Source: CAYJNO01 sp964371715
Lineage (GTDB): Bacteria; Bacillota_I; Bacilli_A; Erysipelotrichales; Erysipelotrichaceae
NCBI GenBank assembly: GCA_964371715.1
Contig: CAYJNO010000008.1
Location: 11,910 to 75,909 of the forward strand
Direction: 5' to 3'
Length of the DNA: 64,000 nt
The position numbers and the translations under genes were made by a program. Of the stretch, positions 53,699 through 63,139 are shown piece by piece (positions within the stretch are counted from its first letter, which is position 1; the number at the start of each line of letters is the position of its first letter). The notes beneath the pieces are model-generated. The model saw only the letters and a list, made by a program, of their open reading frames with translations. It was not told the origin of the DNA and did not search any database.

Positions 53699-55248
53699 TG
53701 TTGGATTTATTATTTATTTTAGGTGTTTTAACCTCAATGATAATACCTAGTAAAAAAATATTAATGATGTTTCAACAAAATAGATACGAAGCATACAGGT
53801 ATTTCAAATGGTTCTCTTTAAAATGTTTTTTTAAAGAGAATAAATTTAATTTTTTATTAGCATTATTTGGAATATTATGTTTCCTTGAACCAAGTATTAT
53901 ATTTTTAATATTGGTTATAAAAATGATAATTGACTATAAAGCAAATAAAAATACAGACTATATAAAGCCGTTAGTAGTAACTAATAGAGTTAAAAGGCAA
54001 CTTGTAGTTTTAATTATATTAGATTTATCATTAATATCATTTTTAGCTGTAATACTACCAAATGAATTGTATTCATTAATTTTCTTTGTTAGTATTATTA
54101 TTAATGAGCTTTTTATTTATTTTATTGCTCTAATTACAACACCAATAGAGAAAATGTTTCATAATAAATTTAAAAGAGATTCAAAAAAAATATTAGATTC
54201 ATATAATAACTTAATTAAAATTGGTATAACAGGTAGCTATGGTAAGACATCAAGTAAAAATATTCTTCAGCAAGTTTTAAATACTGACTATTACTCTGTA
54301 ATGTCACCTGCATCATTTAATACTCCTATGGGAATTAGTAGAACAATTAGAGAATACCTCACACCATTAAATGAAGTATTTATTTGTGAAATGGGTGCAG
54401 ATCATGTTGGCGATATCGTTGAGTTAATGAATTTTGTAGAACCAAAAATAGGAATAGTTACTTCAATTGGCCCACAACACTTAAACACTTTCAAAACTCA
54501 AGAAAATATCATAAATGAAAAAATGAAAATTATCGAAAAATTAAGTGCTGATGGAGTTGGAATAATTAATTTAGACAATGAATTTATTAGAAATTATAAA
54601 ATTAAAAATCAAGTGAAAACAATAACTGTAGGAATTGATAATAAAGCAGATTATCAAGCAATAGATATTAGTTATCATCAAGAAGGCTCAAGCTTTAAAA
54701 TTTTATATAAAGGTGAGAAATATAATTTCAATACGAGATTGTTAGGAAAACACAATATAATGAATATTTTAGTAGCAGTAGCTGTAGGTAGATATTTAAA
54801 TATTGATTTTTCAAAATTAGAACGTGCAGTGTCTGCTTGTCCATATATTGAACATAGATTAGAACTTAAGAAAATAAATGGATACACATTTATAGATAAT
54901 GCCTTTAACTCTAACCCAAGTGGTGCTAAAATGTCATTAGATGTATTAAAAATGATGGATAATAATAGAATAATAATCACGCCAGGATTGATTGACTTAG
55001 GTGAAAAACAGGATAAATTCAATTATGATTTTGGACAATATATGAAGGGTAATGTTGATATAGTTATTTTAGTTGGTAAAAATCAAACTCTTAGCATATA
55101 TGAAGGGTTAAAAGATTCTAAGTTTTTAATGGAAAATGTACACGTTGTAGATACAGTAAAAGATGCATTTACTAAAGTATATGGAATAGCAACATATAAT
55201 GATACTATTTTATTAGAAAATGATTTACCAGATGCATTTAACAACTAG
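53698..55248 (+). CDS. Membrane-anchored MurF-like Mur ligase
   Basis: A 516-residue Mur ligase family protein. Unlike standard MurF, it begins with four hydrophobic segments (about 2-18, 50-77, 101-120, 125-148). The ligase part follows: ATP loop GITGSYGKTSSKN (about 176-188), EMGADHVGDIVEL, the LGKHNIMNILVAVAVG region, HRLELKKINGYTFIDNAFNSNPSGAKMSLD from about 392, and a C-terminal domain. MurF adds D-Ala-D-Ala to the UDP-MurNAc-tripeptide; the membrane form may act on lipid-linked or modified precursors (inference). Paired with an alpha/beta hydrolase; ddl lies 1.8 kb downstream. Confidence 0.85.
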   Translation: MLDLLFILGVLTSMIIPSKKILMMFQQNRYEAYRYFKWFSLKCFFKENKFNFLLALFGILCFLEPSIIFLILVIKMIIDYKANKNTDYIKPLVVTNRVKRQLVVLIILDLSLISFLAVILPNELYSLIFFVSIIINELFIYFIALITTPIEKMFHNKFKRDSKKILDSYNNLIKIGITGSYGKTSSKNILQQVLNTDYYSVMSPASFNTPMGISRTIREYLTPLNEVFICEMGADHVGDIVELMNFVEPKIGIVTSIGPQHLNTFKTQENIINEKMKIIEKLSADGVGIINLDNEFIRNYKIKNQVKTITVGIDNKADYQAIDISYHQEGSSFKILYKGEKYNFNTRLLGKHNIMNILVAVAVGRYLNIDFSKLERAVSACPYIEHRLELKKINGYTFIDNAFNSNPSGAKMSLDVLKMMDNNRIIITPGLIDLGEKQDKFNYDFGQYMKGNVDIVILVGKNQTLSIYEGLKDSKFLMENVHVVDTVKDAFTKVYGIATYNDTILLENDLPDAFNN

Positions 55249-55325
55249 TTTAAAAAAGATTTAAATAACATAATAATTATACACTTTTATCCAAGTTGAA
55301 TTTATTAAGCAAATATAATTAGGTG

Positions 55326-55430
55326 AACATAAGAATAGATTTATATGCTACGAACTAGACCTAATCAGCAGACATGAAAAAAATATTATTAAACCAAGCT
55401 GATTAGTTCTGACTTGGTTTTTTTATTTAA
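55326..55430 (+). ncRNA. Candidate small RNA or orphan attenuator
   Basis: CTAATCAGC (about 55369) can pair with GCTGATTAG (about 55400), while the overlapping AACCAAG/CTTGGTT stem followed by seven Ts forms a terminator. This switch-like layout follows a TATAAT but has no gene downstream on the same strand. I do not recognise a known riboswitch class. Confidence 0.35.
55395..55430 (+). terminator. Terminator of the candidate RNA
   Basis: AACCAAG...CTTGGTT hairpin followed by a T run, about 150 bases past the MurF-like stop. It may also end that operon. Confidence 0.7.
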
Positions 55431-55674
55431 TTTTGCTTAACACGACTCCAAAACTTACATATCTAAGGTTGCCCTTAGCCGAATATTTGATTTATAAATT
55501 TATTTAGATGTGTTATTCATAATAACATATGGAGTTAGTCCACTAAATCTTCTATATATTAATGAACTAAATAATTTCAAATTCCTACTCTAAAAAAGCA
55601 TCAGTATTAATATGATTAATAGATTTACACTTTTTAAACTAATATATTTCTTGGGTTATAACATTTTGTTTTGC

Positions 55675-55726
55675 AAAAAAAAAACTACACTCTTACTAAT
55701 TGTTTACAATTAGTATAGTGTAGTTC
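55675..55726 (-). terminator. Terminator of the AI-2E family gene
   Basis: On the minus strand, AACTACACTATACTAATTGT pairs with the ACAATTAGTAAGAGTGTAGTT arm (one mismatch), followed by ten Ts. Confidence 0.85.
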
Positions 55727-55740
55727 AATTCTTTATTATA

Positions 55741-56952
55741 TTATTTTGAATCTTCAGAATATAGTTTCATTATATCATCATCATGATTCAATTTTTTATT
55801 TGCTAAAGTTTTATTTATTAGTTCACTTCCGATTACATATATACTTGCAGTTAATGGGACAGCAGTTAACATACCAGTGATACCAAACATACCTCCAAAT
55901 AAAATTATTGATAATAATGTCCAAATTGCAGGTAGTCCAACTGATTCTCCCACAACTTTTGGATAAATAAGATTATTTTCAAATAGTTGGATAATTTGAA
56001 ATAAAACAACAAACCAAATTGCTCTAATTGGATCTACTGATAAAATTAAAATAAAGCCTAAAGACATAGCAAGCATAGCTCCAAAAACAGGTACTAGAGC
56101 CATTACAGCTACAATAGCGCTTATTAATTCAGCATACGGCATACCGGTTATCAACATCATAATGTAGATTAATATACCAATTATTAAAGCTTCTACAAGT
56201 TGACCACCAACAAAATTTTTAAAAATACCATTTGTTTTCTTTGCGTAACTCAGTAAAGTTGCGGAAAATTTCAAGGAAAATAATGCTAAGATTAGTTTTT
56301 TAAATTGCTTAATAAATGATTCTTTACTACCCAATAAATATAGAGCTAGCATTAAGCCTACAAACCAATTTGTGATTAATCCTGCAAAATTTACAGCATA
56401 GTCAATGATTCCTATTCCTGTATCTCTTATCCATTTAGAAGCGGTATCAATTAATGATGTAACATCAATACCTAAATTTGAAATATATTCATTAATAGTG
56501 TCTGGTTCAAGCGATAAGACAGATGGATCAATTTTGAAAAATAATAGAATCTCATTAATGTTCGAAGCAAGGTTCAAACCTATAGTTTGTAAGTTGAATA
56601 AAACATCACCAACGCTTTGCACAAGTTGCGGGATTACAAAACTTAAAAATATAAATCCTATTAAGGTAGAAAAAATTAAAGTAATTGTAATACTAATATT
56701 TCTAATGTTTCTTTTTATAAAAATGAATTTGGAAAATCTATGTAGAATAAAACTCTCTATTTTCATCATTGGGATGTTTAATACATAGGCTATTCCCAAA
56801 GCATAAAAAAATGGAGCTAGTAAACGTAGAGAATTATTGATGATATCTAATAGATATGCAGAATTCATTAATATATATATAACAAAAGCAGTATACGTAA
56901 CCAAAAGCATCCAGGATTTTATTTTTGTGAAGTGATCTTTATAGTTTTTCAT
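55741..56952 (-). CDS. AI-2E family transporter
   Basis: A 403-residue membrane protein of the AI-2E/PerM (UPF0118) family, with about eight transmembrane segments in the usual 3+5 pattern and a C-terminal NNLIYPKVVGESVGLPAIWTLLSIILFGG stretch (starting at about residue 330) that is the family signature. Members export diverse solutes or ions (Na+/H+ antiport reported for some); AI-2 transport is not implied. The ATG at 56952 follows GGAGG; the ATG 12 bases upstream overlaps that SD. Encoded against its neighbours, with its own terminator. Confidence 0.88.
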   Translation of the reverse strand: MKNYKDHFTKIKSWMLLVTYTAFVIYILMNSAYLLDIINNSLRLLAPFFYALGIAYVLNIPMMKIESFILHRFSKFIFIKRNIRNISITITLIFSTLIGFIFLSFVIPQLVQSVGDVLFNLQTIGLNLASNINEILLFFKIDPSVLSLEPDTINEYISNLGIDVTSLIDTASKWIRDTGIGIIDYAVNFAGLITNWFVGLMLALYLLGSKESFIKQFKKLILALFSLKFSATLLSYAKKTNGIFKNFVGGQLVEALIIGILIYIMMLITGMPYAELISAIVAVMALVPVFGAMLAMSLGFILILSVDPIRAIWFVVLFQIIQLFENNLIYPKVVGESVGLPAIWTLLSIILFGGMFGITGMLTAVPLTASIYVIGSELINKTLANKKLNHDDDIMKLYSEDSK

Positions 56953-57036
56953 AATTACCTCCATAATTAATTAAATTATACTATGACTATAATGTCAAAT
57001 GAAGTATAATAATAAGGAATTTAATAGGAGGCAATT

Positions 57037-58209
57037 ATGAAACTAAAAGTAGCTGTCATGTTTGGTGGTCAATCTGTAGAGCATGAAATTAGTATAATCT
57101 CTGCAAATCAAGCAATTAATGCATTAAATAAGTCTAAATATGATTTGATACCAATATATATATCGAAAGAAGGTATGTTCTACACTGGAGATGAGTTGTT
57201 AGATTTATCAAATTATCATGATCTAGATAATTTACTAAAAAAGTCAATTCAAGTAAACTTTTTAAAAGAAGATAAAAAATGTGTAATTAGACAAAGTGCA
57301 AATAGTATATTTAAAAAAAAGTCATGGGAAGTTGATATAGTTTTACCAGTAGTACATGGTTTAAATGTTGAAGACGGAAATTTACAAGGTTTTTTAAAGA
57401 CATTAAATATACCTTTTGTTGGGTGTGATGTAACAAGTGCTGCAGTTGGTCAAGATAAAGTAATTCAAAAATGTGTAATGCAGGCAAATGATATAAATAC
57501 TGTTGAATGGTTTTGGATGTATGATCATGAAGTTGAAAATGAAGACTTTATAAAAAAAGCCAATAAAATTGGGTTTCCGTTAATTATTAAACCAGCAAAG
57601 CTGGGATCTAGTATCGGAATAAAAATTGTTAATAATGAAAAAGAATTTATTGATGGAGTTAAAGAATGTGGTAAATTTGATAATAAACTTTTAATTGAAA
57701 AAGTTATTACAAAATTTAAAGAAATAAATATTGCAGTTATGGGCAACTGTGAAGATATTAAACTAAGTGTTACAGAAGAAGTACTAAAGAATGATGAGAT
57801 ATTGAGCTTCGAAGATAAATATTTAGGAAATGCAAAATCTTCGAAATCAAAAATTTCATCAAAATTAAGTAGTGGTATGGCTTCAATAAAAAGAAGTATA
57901 CCTGCCAATGTAGATGATAATGTTATTGAAAAAATAGAGTATCTTGCACTAAAGGCTTTTAATGCTATTGGTATATCTGGAAATTGTAGAATTGACTTTA
58001 TGTATGATACAATAAATAATGAAGTATATCTTACGGAAGTTAACACAATACCAGGATCTTTAGCTTTTTATTTATGGAAAGAAAAAGGACTTGAGTTTGA
58101 TGTACTTTTAGATGAAATGATAAAGTTAGCAGTCGATAAAGAAAGACGTAATGCAAAAACTATCACATCATTTGATACAAATATCCTAAAAGGATTTAAG
58201 AAAAATTAG
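57037..58209 (+). CDS. ddl: D-alanine-D-alanine ligase
   Basis: A 390-residue ATP-grasp enzyme making D-Ala-D-Ala for peptidoglycan. VMFGGQSVEHEISIIS (with the substrate-binding Glu), VHGLNVEDGNLQGFL, VGQDKVIQK, KPAKLGSSIGIK and EVNTIPGSLAFYLW are typical. The VEDG-type wording and extra length mark a Bacillota subgroup often encoded near MurF. D-Lac or D-Ser specificity cannot be excluded from sequence. SD AGGAGG. Followed by deoD after 18 bases. Confidence 0.93.
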   Translation: MKLKVAVMFGGQSVEHEISIISANQAINALNKSKYDLIPIYISKEGMFYTGDELLDLSNYHDLDNLLKKSIQVNFLKEDKKCVIRQSANSIFKKKSWEVDIVLPVVHGLNVEDGNLQGFLKTLNIPFVGCDVTSAAVGQDKVIQKCVMQANDINTVEWFWMYDHEVENEDFIKKANKIGFPLIIKPAKLGSSIGIKIVNNEKEFIDGVKECGKFDNKLLIEKVITKFKEINIAVMGNCEDIKLSVTEEVLKNDEILSFEDKYLGNAKSSKSKISSKLSSGMASIKRSIPANVDDNVIEKIEYLALKAFNAIGISGNCRIDFMYDTINNEVYLTEVNTIPGSLAFYLWKEKGLEFDVLLDEMIKLAVDKERRNAKTITSFDTNILKGFKKN

Positions 58210-58227
58210 TCATAAGGAGGAAAAAAA

Positions 58228-58938
58228 ATGGCAACAGCGCACATAGCGGCAAAAAAAGGTGATATAGCAAAGGTAGTTTTAATGCCTGGAGATCCTTTAA
58301 GAGCAAAATTCATAGCAGACACTTTTTTAGAGGATGTAGTTTGTTTTAATACTGTTAGAAATATGTTTGGATACACTGGTACTTATAAAGGAAAAAGTGT
58401 ATCAGTAATGGGATCAGGAATGGGAATGCCAAGTATTGGTATTTATTCTTATGAGTTATATACACAATATGATGTAGAAACAATTATTCGTATAGGTTCA
58501 TGTGGATCTTATACAGAAGATGCAAAAGTTTATGATGTTATTTTATGTTCTCATGCGTATAGCGAATCTAGTTATGCTAAAGTGCAAAATAATGTTGAAG
58601 ATGTAATAATGTATCCTAATAAAGAGGTTAATGATGAAATCATTGAAACTGCAAAAAGATTAAATAAAGAAATCAATATTGCAGGCGTTCATTCATCTGA
58701 TGTTTTCTATAGATCTACAGATGGTTCATATATTGATGTGGTTACAAAAACTCATGACTGTAAAGTTGTAGAAATGGAAAGTTTTGCACTTTTCCACAAT
58801 GCAAATGTTTTAGGGAAAAAAGCGACATGCTTATTGACAGTTTCTGACTCGTTTGTGACAAATGAAGTTACTACTGCTGAGGAAAGAGAAAAAACTTTTA
58901 CTTCTATGATGGAAATTGCTTTAGAAGCAAATTTATAA
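58228..58938 (+). CDS. deoD: Purine nucleoside phosphorylase, DeoD type
   Basis: A 236-residue hexameric enzyme splitting purine (deoxy)nucleosides with phosphate. MPGDPLRAKFIA is the N-terminal phosphate-binding mark; GMGMPSIGIYSYEL, IRIGSCGSY, VVEMESFALF and TVSDSFV (catalytic Asp) follow. Full length. SD TAAGGAGG. Ends at a terminator; probably co-transcribed with ddl. Confidence 0.96.
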   Translation: MATAHIAAKKGDIAKVVLMPGDPLRAKFIADTFLEDVVCFNTVRNMFGYTGTYKGKSVSVMGSGMGMPSIGIYSYELYTQYDVETIIRIGSCGSYTEDAKVYDVILCSHAYSESSYAKVQNNVEDVIMYPNKEVNDEIIETAKRLNKEINIAGVHSSDVFYRSTDGSYIDVVTKTHDCKVVEMESFALFHNANVLGKKATCLLTVSDSFVTNEVTTAEEREKTFTSMMEIALEANL

Positions 58939-58964
58939 TTAGAATATTATAAATCAATTAAGTT

Positions 58965-59007
58965 AAAAAAAGGCGGATATTTAATGCATAAATTTCTGTC
59001 TTTTTTT
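58965..59007 (+). terminator. Terminator of ddl-deoD
   Basis: AAAAAAAGGCGGA pairs with TTTCTGTCTTTTTTT (two G-T pairs) across a 15-base loop. The following 59008-59233 is AT-rich with nothing I can assign. Confidence 0.65.
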
Positions 59008-59233
59008 CATGTACAAGTATAAAGGCAAATTATTTATTGTATATTTAAATTAAAAAAATTAGAAATAAAGAATTTTATCTCTAATTTTTATATGATTATT
59101 TTATATAAGAATATGCATAGCTTAATAGCTCATAAAGAGAAAAATTGTGTATTTGAAAGCAATTTGTTCAGAAAAAACCATTACGCATAAAATTATAAGC
59201 TTTATAGTTAATAAAATAGAATTATATATATCC

Positions 59234-61090
59234 TTAAAAATACCAGCTAGGAAACCATCTTAGAATATTATCTACATATTCAGTAGTTGTACCGAATCCA
59301 GTAATAGCAGGTAAAAACATGATAAACAACAAGATGCAAATAAAAATATATGTGTAAATTAAGAAATTATATTTAGATGTCCTATCCATGATGTGCTTAA
59401 ATAAGTATACAATTGAAATTATCAAGAATGGAACACTTGGGTAATAGTGATATATGAATAAAATTCTTCCTACAAATATTGATGGTGCAATTGATGTAAA
59501 ATAACCTAGAAAGATAATTATTGCAACATTGTCTTTGTATCTTATAGATCTGTACAAAGCAAATAAAACTCCAAAAATTCCAAGCCAACTTATTGCTGGA
59601 TTATTAAAGCAAACAATTGTATGTTTTACTTCTTCAACAAAACCACTATAGTACCATATTGGTCTTATATTTAAAATCCACTCCCACCAACTTGATTCAA
59701 AGGGGTGTGTTGCATCGACAGTACTATGATAGTTAAAAATACCGATTGTATACTCGTATATTTTAATAATGAAATCTTGAAATGAAGTATATGGTTCCCT
59801 GTATATTTCTAATGGAATGTAAGTAACAAAATAAATAATTATTGGAATAAGAATGAAGAAAAGTATACACATAGGTATTATTCGTTTGTATTTATAAATA
59901 AAATCGTTGAAAAGCATCTTTTTGCTTTTAGATAGAGAATAATTTTTATAAATTGAATAAAAGAATATTAGGGCTAGTCCTACAGAAGCATAAATTCCAG
60001 TCCATTTTATAGCCCATGCAATTCCCATAGTAGTACCTGCAAATAGTAGTTTTTTTAACAAAGTAGATAAATTTGTTTTGAAAAAATCAGTTTGTATATA
60101 ATCAATCATAAAATAATACATTATCATTATTGATAAAATACTAAATGGTTCTAGAGTTCCTATTCTTGAGGTAGTTATGTGCATGAATTCAACAGAAAAT
60201 AATGCAGTTGCCATCAATGCATATTTTTCATTTTTCAATAATTTTTTTACTAAGAGATACATGATTGGTAACATTGCAATTCCTGCTAATGCGCCCATAA
60301 TCCTAAACCCAAATGGATTCATTCCAAACAGGTTTATACCCATAGCGATTATTGATGTACCTAATAATGGATGAACATGTGGGTACAAATATTGATTTTG
60401 AGAAATTTCATAAGCATTTCTAGGATGATATACTTCATCAAAATAAGTTTCGTCAAAGTAAGTAACATGAGTAGGTACATGATCTTGTTCATCGATTACA
60501 TTATTTGGAATATAAGGGTTATCTGGGTTTGATACTGAATGTATAGAAAGAGGAATTAGTTCACCCAGTGTGCTTCTTAATGCAAACTCATTGATAACTG
60601 CATTTGAATTTCTAGATACGATCATAATATAATCAAAAGAACTTTGTTCAATTTCTACAGTAACCCATTTATAAAATCCATTAGTATCATGTGGTATTGT
60701 TCCTAAATGGATCCAATCATTTAAGTCATTTGATCCATACACATCTATATTATAAAACCAAATTTGATATTCATTATTAACATTATTATTAGTGTCACCT
60801 AATCCTGATATGGCTTGAATAGAATCATATTCATTATCATTTTCGACATTTAATATAATATATTCCTCATCTGAAGTTGGTTGCCAAAATGTTTCTGGCA
60901 ATTTATTTGATCCAATACGATGTAGTGAAATAAAAGCATAAATACATATTATAGAAAGTAATATTAACATAGTTGTATTTATTTTTTTACGCTTATATAT
61001 CACTAATAAAATTGTGACGATAATAGAAATTGCGAGAAAGATAGTAAGTAATTCCGCATTGTGAAAAAGCTCTAAACTAATATTTTTCAT
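59234..61090 (-). CDS. Protein O-mannosyltransferase-like glycosyltransferase (GT39)
   Basis: A 618-residue polytopic membrane protein. One transmembrane segment (about 13-31) and another at about 39-55 precede an extracytoplasmic beta-rich domain (about 65-175, YQIWFYNIDVYGSNDLNDW, discoidin-like). Then TYFDEVYHPRNAYE, the acidic DE motif of PMT/GT39 enzymes, PHVHPLLGTSIIAMGINLFG, and about nine further helices with the FMHITTSRIGTLEPF segment. It is expected to transfer mannose (or another sugar) from a polyprenyl-phosphate donor to exported proteins; acceptors unknown. SD AAGGAG precedes the ATG. Monocistronic. Confidence 0.82.
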   Translation of the reverse strand: MKNISLELFHNAELLTIFLAISIIVTILLVIYKRKKINTTMLILLSIICIYAFISLHRIGSNKLPETFWQPTSDEEYIILNVENDNEYDSIQAISGLGDTNNNVNNEYQIWFYNIDVYGSNDLNDWIHLGTIPHDTNGFYKWVTVEIEQSSFDYIMIVSRNSNAVINEFALRSTLGELIPLSIHSVSNPDNPYIPNNVIDEQDHVPTHVTYFDETYFDEVYHPRNAYEISQNQYLYPHVHPLLGTSIIAMGINLFGMNPFGFRIMGALAGIAMLPIMYLLVKKLLKNEKYALMATALFSVEFMHITTSRIGTLEPFSILSIMIMYYFMIDYIQTDFFKTNLSTLLKKLLFAGTTMGIAWAIKWTGIYASVGLALIFFYSIYKNYSLSKSKKMLFNDFIYKYKRIIPMCILFFILIPIIIYFVTYIPLEIYREPYTSFQDFIIKIYEYTIGIFNYHSTVDATHPFESSWWEWILNIRPIWYYSGFVEEVKHTIVCFNNPAISWLGIFGVLFALYRSIRYKDNVAIIIFLGYFTSIAPSIFVGRILFIYHYYPSVPFLIISIVYLFKHIMDRTSKYNFLIYTYIFICILLFIMFLPAITGFGTTTEYVDNILRWFPSWYF

Positions 61091-61184
61091 GAAAAACTCC
61101 TTTTTAATATATTAAATATAAAATATTTAGTAATAAATTACTAGTAGAGAACAATTTTTCGTATTTAAAAAGCAAAATATCTTA

Positions 61185-61213
61185 TTGATATTAGATGAAT
61201 AGTTTGTTATTAT
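61185..61213 (+). promoter_or_regulatory. Orphan promoter of a candidate small RNA
   Basis: TTGATA (61185-61190), 17-base spacer, TATTAT (61208-61213). No gene follows before the terminator at 61287. Confidence 0.6.
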
Positions 61214-61219
61214 ATAAAT

Positions 61220-61312
61220 GTAATTAAGGTGCATTTATATTTAAGCAATTAAATATTAAAGGGGAAATGTATCATAGTTATAAATTGCTCTTCGCACGGA
61301 GAGCTTTTTTTT
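61220..61312 (+). ncRNA. Candidate small RNA (about 93 nt)
   Basis: A good promoter and a terminator hairpin with T run bracket about 93 bases. A 17-codon frame from 61267 (preceded by AAAGGGG) runs through the terminator and is unlikely to be real. Not a class I recognise. Confidence 0.4.
61287..61312 (+). terminator. Terminator of the candidate small RNA
   Basis: GCTCTT-CGCACG-GAGAGC hairpin with one T-G pair and eight Ts; more GC-rich than its surroundings. Confidence 0.8.
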
Positions 61313-62062
61313 ATGATTAAAAAAATAAAAGTATTTTAAAAGTATCAATGTTGCATGGTAACAATGATAGATAAAAATAATCTAATGATCTGAGTTGTAA
61401 TTGAATGTTATTGATGAACGCTATTTCTAAATAAAGTAATATATAATTTTAATAAATTAAATTTTTACATTAAATTATATAATCCTTTATTCTAAAGAAA
61501 AAAAGTTAATAGTCATTAATTATTGTTTCTTTTGGATATACAATAAATTGATAACAAAAATTAATAATAAGATTCTTATTGGAAATAGAACATTGTATTA
61601 TAAGTAGCTCGATAAAATTGCTTAACTTAGTTCGTACATTTTATTAGCTTGTAAATATTGAGTCATAAAGTTATAGATATTTATGTAATGAGTCTTTCTT
61701 ATTTTATAATATGATGTTCAATTCTTGAATTAAATCTGTATATTTTACAAATTCATAATGTATCCAATTGAAAATTGATTTATATTGTTCCAAAAGAAAA
61801 ACTACACATGCATATTAAATAAAGCTACATTGTTTTTTAAATATTGATTTAGCTCTATTATTTTCACTTATTAATTTTTTAAACTTTTAATATATTATAA
61901 TAAAAACATAGGTGAATAAGTTAATAACTATGTATAAATAATATTAGAATATAAATGCTTAAATAATAGTACCAGTTTGTTGCAGATAAGTGGTTCCACT
62001 TATAAGTGTTGATTTGTACTGTTTTTTTGTTATAATTCTCAAGTATTAAACTGGATGATTAT

Positions 62063-63041
62063 ATGAAGAATCAATTAACAAAAATTTCTTCTACTGATGA
62101 TTTAAAATGTCTAGCATAAGCATATAGGAAAGGACAATTAATTTGAATATTAGTAAGATTGCACGTGAACTTAAATGTTCAAGAAAAACACTAAGGAGAC
62201 ATTTGAAAGGAATTGATTGAATTAAACGTAAGAAAAGAGTTAAATATTTAGAACAATCTATAAATTATGCTAGGTAACATTTAATAGACATATAAGACAA
62301 AATAATACATTAAATAATAAGTTTAGAGAAAATTTTAATAATTAGTTTACTATTAGGTTTGAAACTTCATAAGGTCATCAAGCACAATTTGATTTAAGGG
62401 AAAAAGTTAGTGTTATATATAATGCTGGTGAAGTAGAGATAGTTAATATAGTTTCATTAACTCTGGGTCTTTCAAAGTCTAACTTTAGAAAGATATTATT
62501 AAGTATTAACTTTGATACAGTATTTCAATTTCTAAGATAGTGTTTTGAAAAAAAGGAAAGTGTTCCATCCGAACTAGTAATAGATAATATAAAATGTTTA
62601 GTAGATAAACCAAGAGATAAAAATGGTAACGAAGCAATATTGAATAGTAAGTTTATCGAGTTTATAAAAAACTATAATATTAGTTGTAGGCCATGTATGC
62701 CATATAGGCAGCAAACTAAAGGGAAAACAGAAACTCAAAATAAATGGCCATCACAATTAAAGAATTATAATGGAACATATAAATGTATTGATGATTTTCA
62801 TGATAAGTTAAAAATATTAAATGATGAGGATAATGATAATGTTTCTCAAGCAACAAAGTTACCAAGAAAATTACTCTATAAAAAAGAAAAAGATGATCTT
62901 AAACCCTTGCCAACCACAGCAATAAGAATTAAATATCATCTTTCATATGATAAAGTAAATGTAAGCAATGAATCATTAATGTCATTTAAATCAAACAAGT
63001 ATTCTAAACTTAAGAAATACATGGAAAGAGTGTCGATTTAG
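62063..63041 (+). pseudogene. Decayed IS21-type transposase (istA)
   Basis: Remnant of an IstA-like integrase. Pieces in order: MKNQLTKISSTDDLKCLA then a stop; in another frame NISKIARELKCSRKTLRRHLKG (helix-turn-helix); RFETS-stop-GHQAQFDLREKV (usually PGxQAQVDWGE); VIDNIKCLVDKPRD and RPCMPYRQQTKGKTETQNK (the final acidic residue of the catalytic core). At least five stops and a frame change. The intact-looking 3' part runs 62640-63041. No istB was found. Not functional. Confidence 0.85.
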
Positions 63042-63139
63042 TTATTAAAGACACAAAATGTCTACAAATATATTATCACAATAGAATAATAGCACAACAT
63101 TAAATAAGTGACAATAAATTAAACATTGATATTAAGCAT

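Larger units (their letters stand above)
55249..55674. other. Non-coding interval between the MurF-like and AI-2E genes
   Basis: About 430 bases without a convincing gene. It holds a TATAAT at 55314-55319, a segment (about 55326-55430) with mutually exclusive pairings ending in a terminator, and a small hairpin CTAAGG-TTGC-CCTTAG near 55470. The rest is AT-rich and featureless to me. Confidence 0.6.
61091..62062. other. Long AT-rich non-coding interval
   Basis: About 970 bases without a supportable gene. It holds one promoter/terminator unit (61185-61312) and an extended -10 (TGTTATAAT, 62028-62036) just before the IS21-type relic. The remainder (about 61320-61980) has only short open frames and looks like decayed sequence. 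Confidence 0.7.

Noticed and set aside
61267..61320. 17-codon ORF after AAAGGGG in the small-RNA candidate
   Set aside because: The frame runs through the terminator hairpin and T run, and the SD spacing is only three bases.
62063..63041. TGA codons inside the transposase relic might mean TGA encodes Trp
   Set aside because: The relic also has TAA and TAG stops and frame changes, TGA ends tsaC at 22055-22057, and prfB with its TGA site is present.
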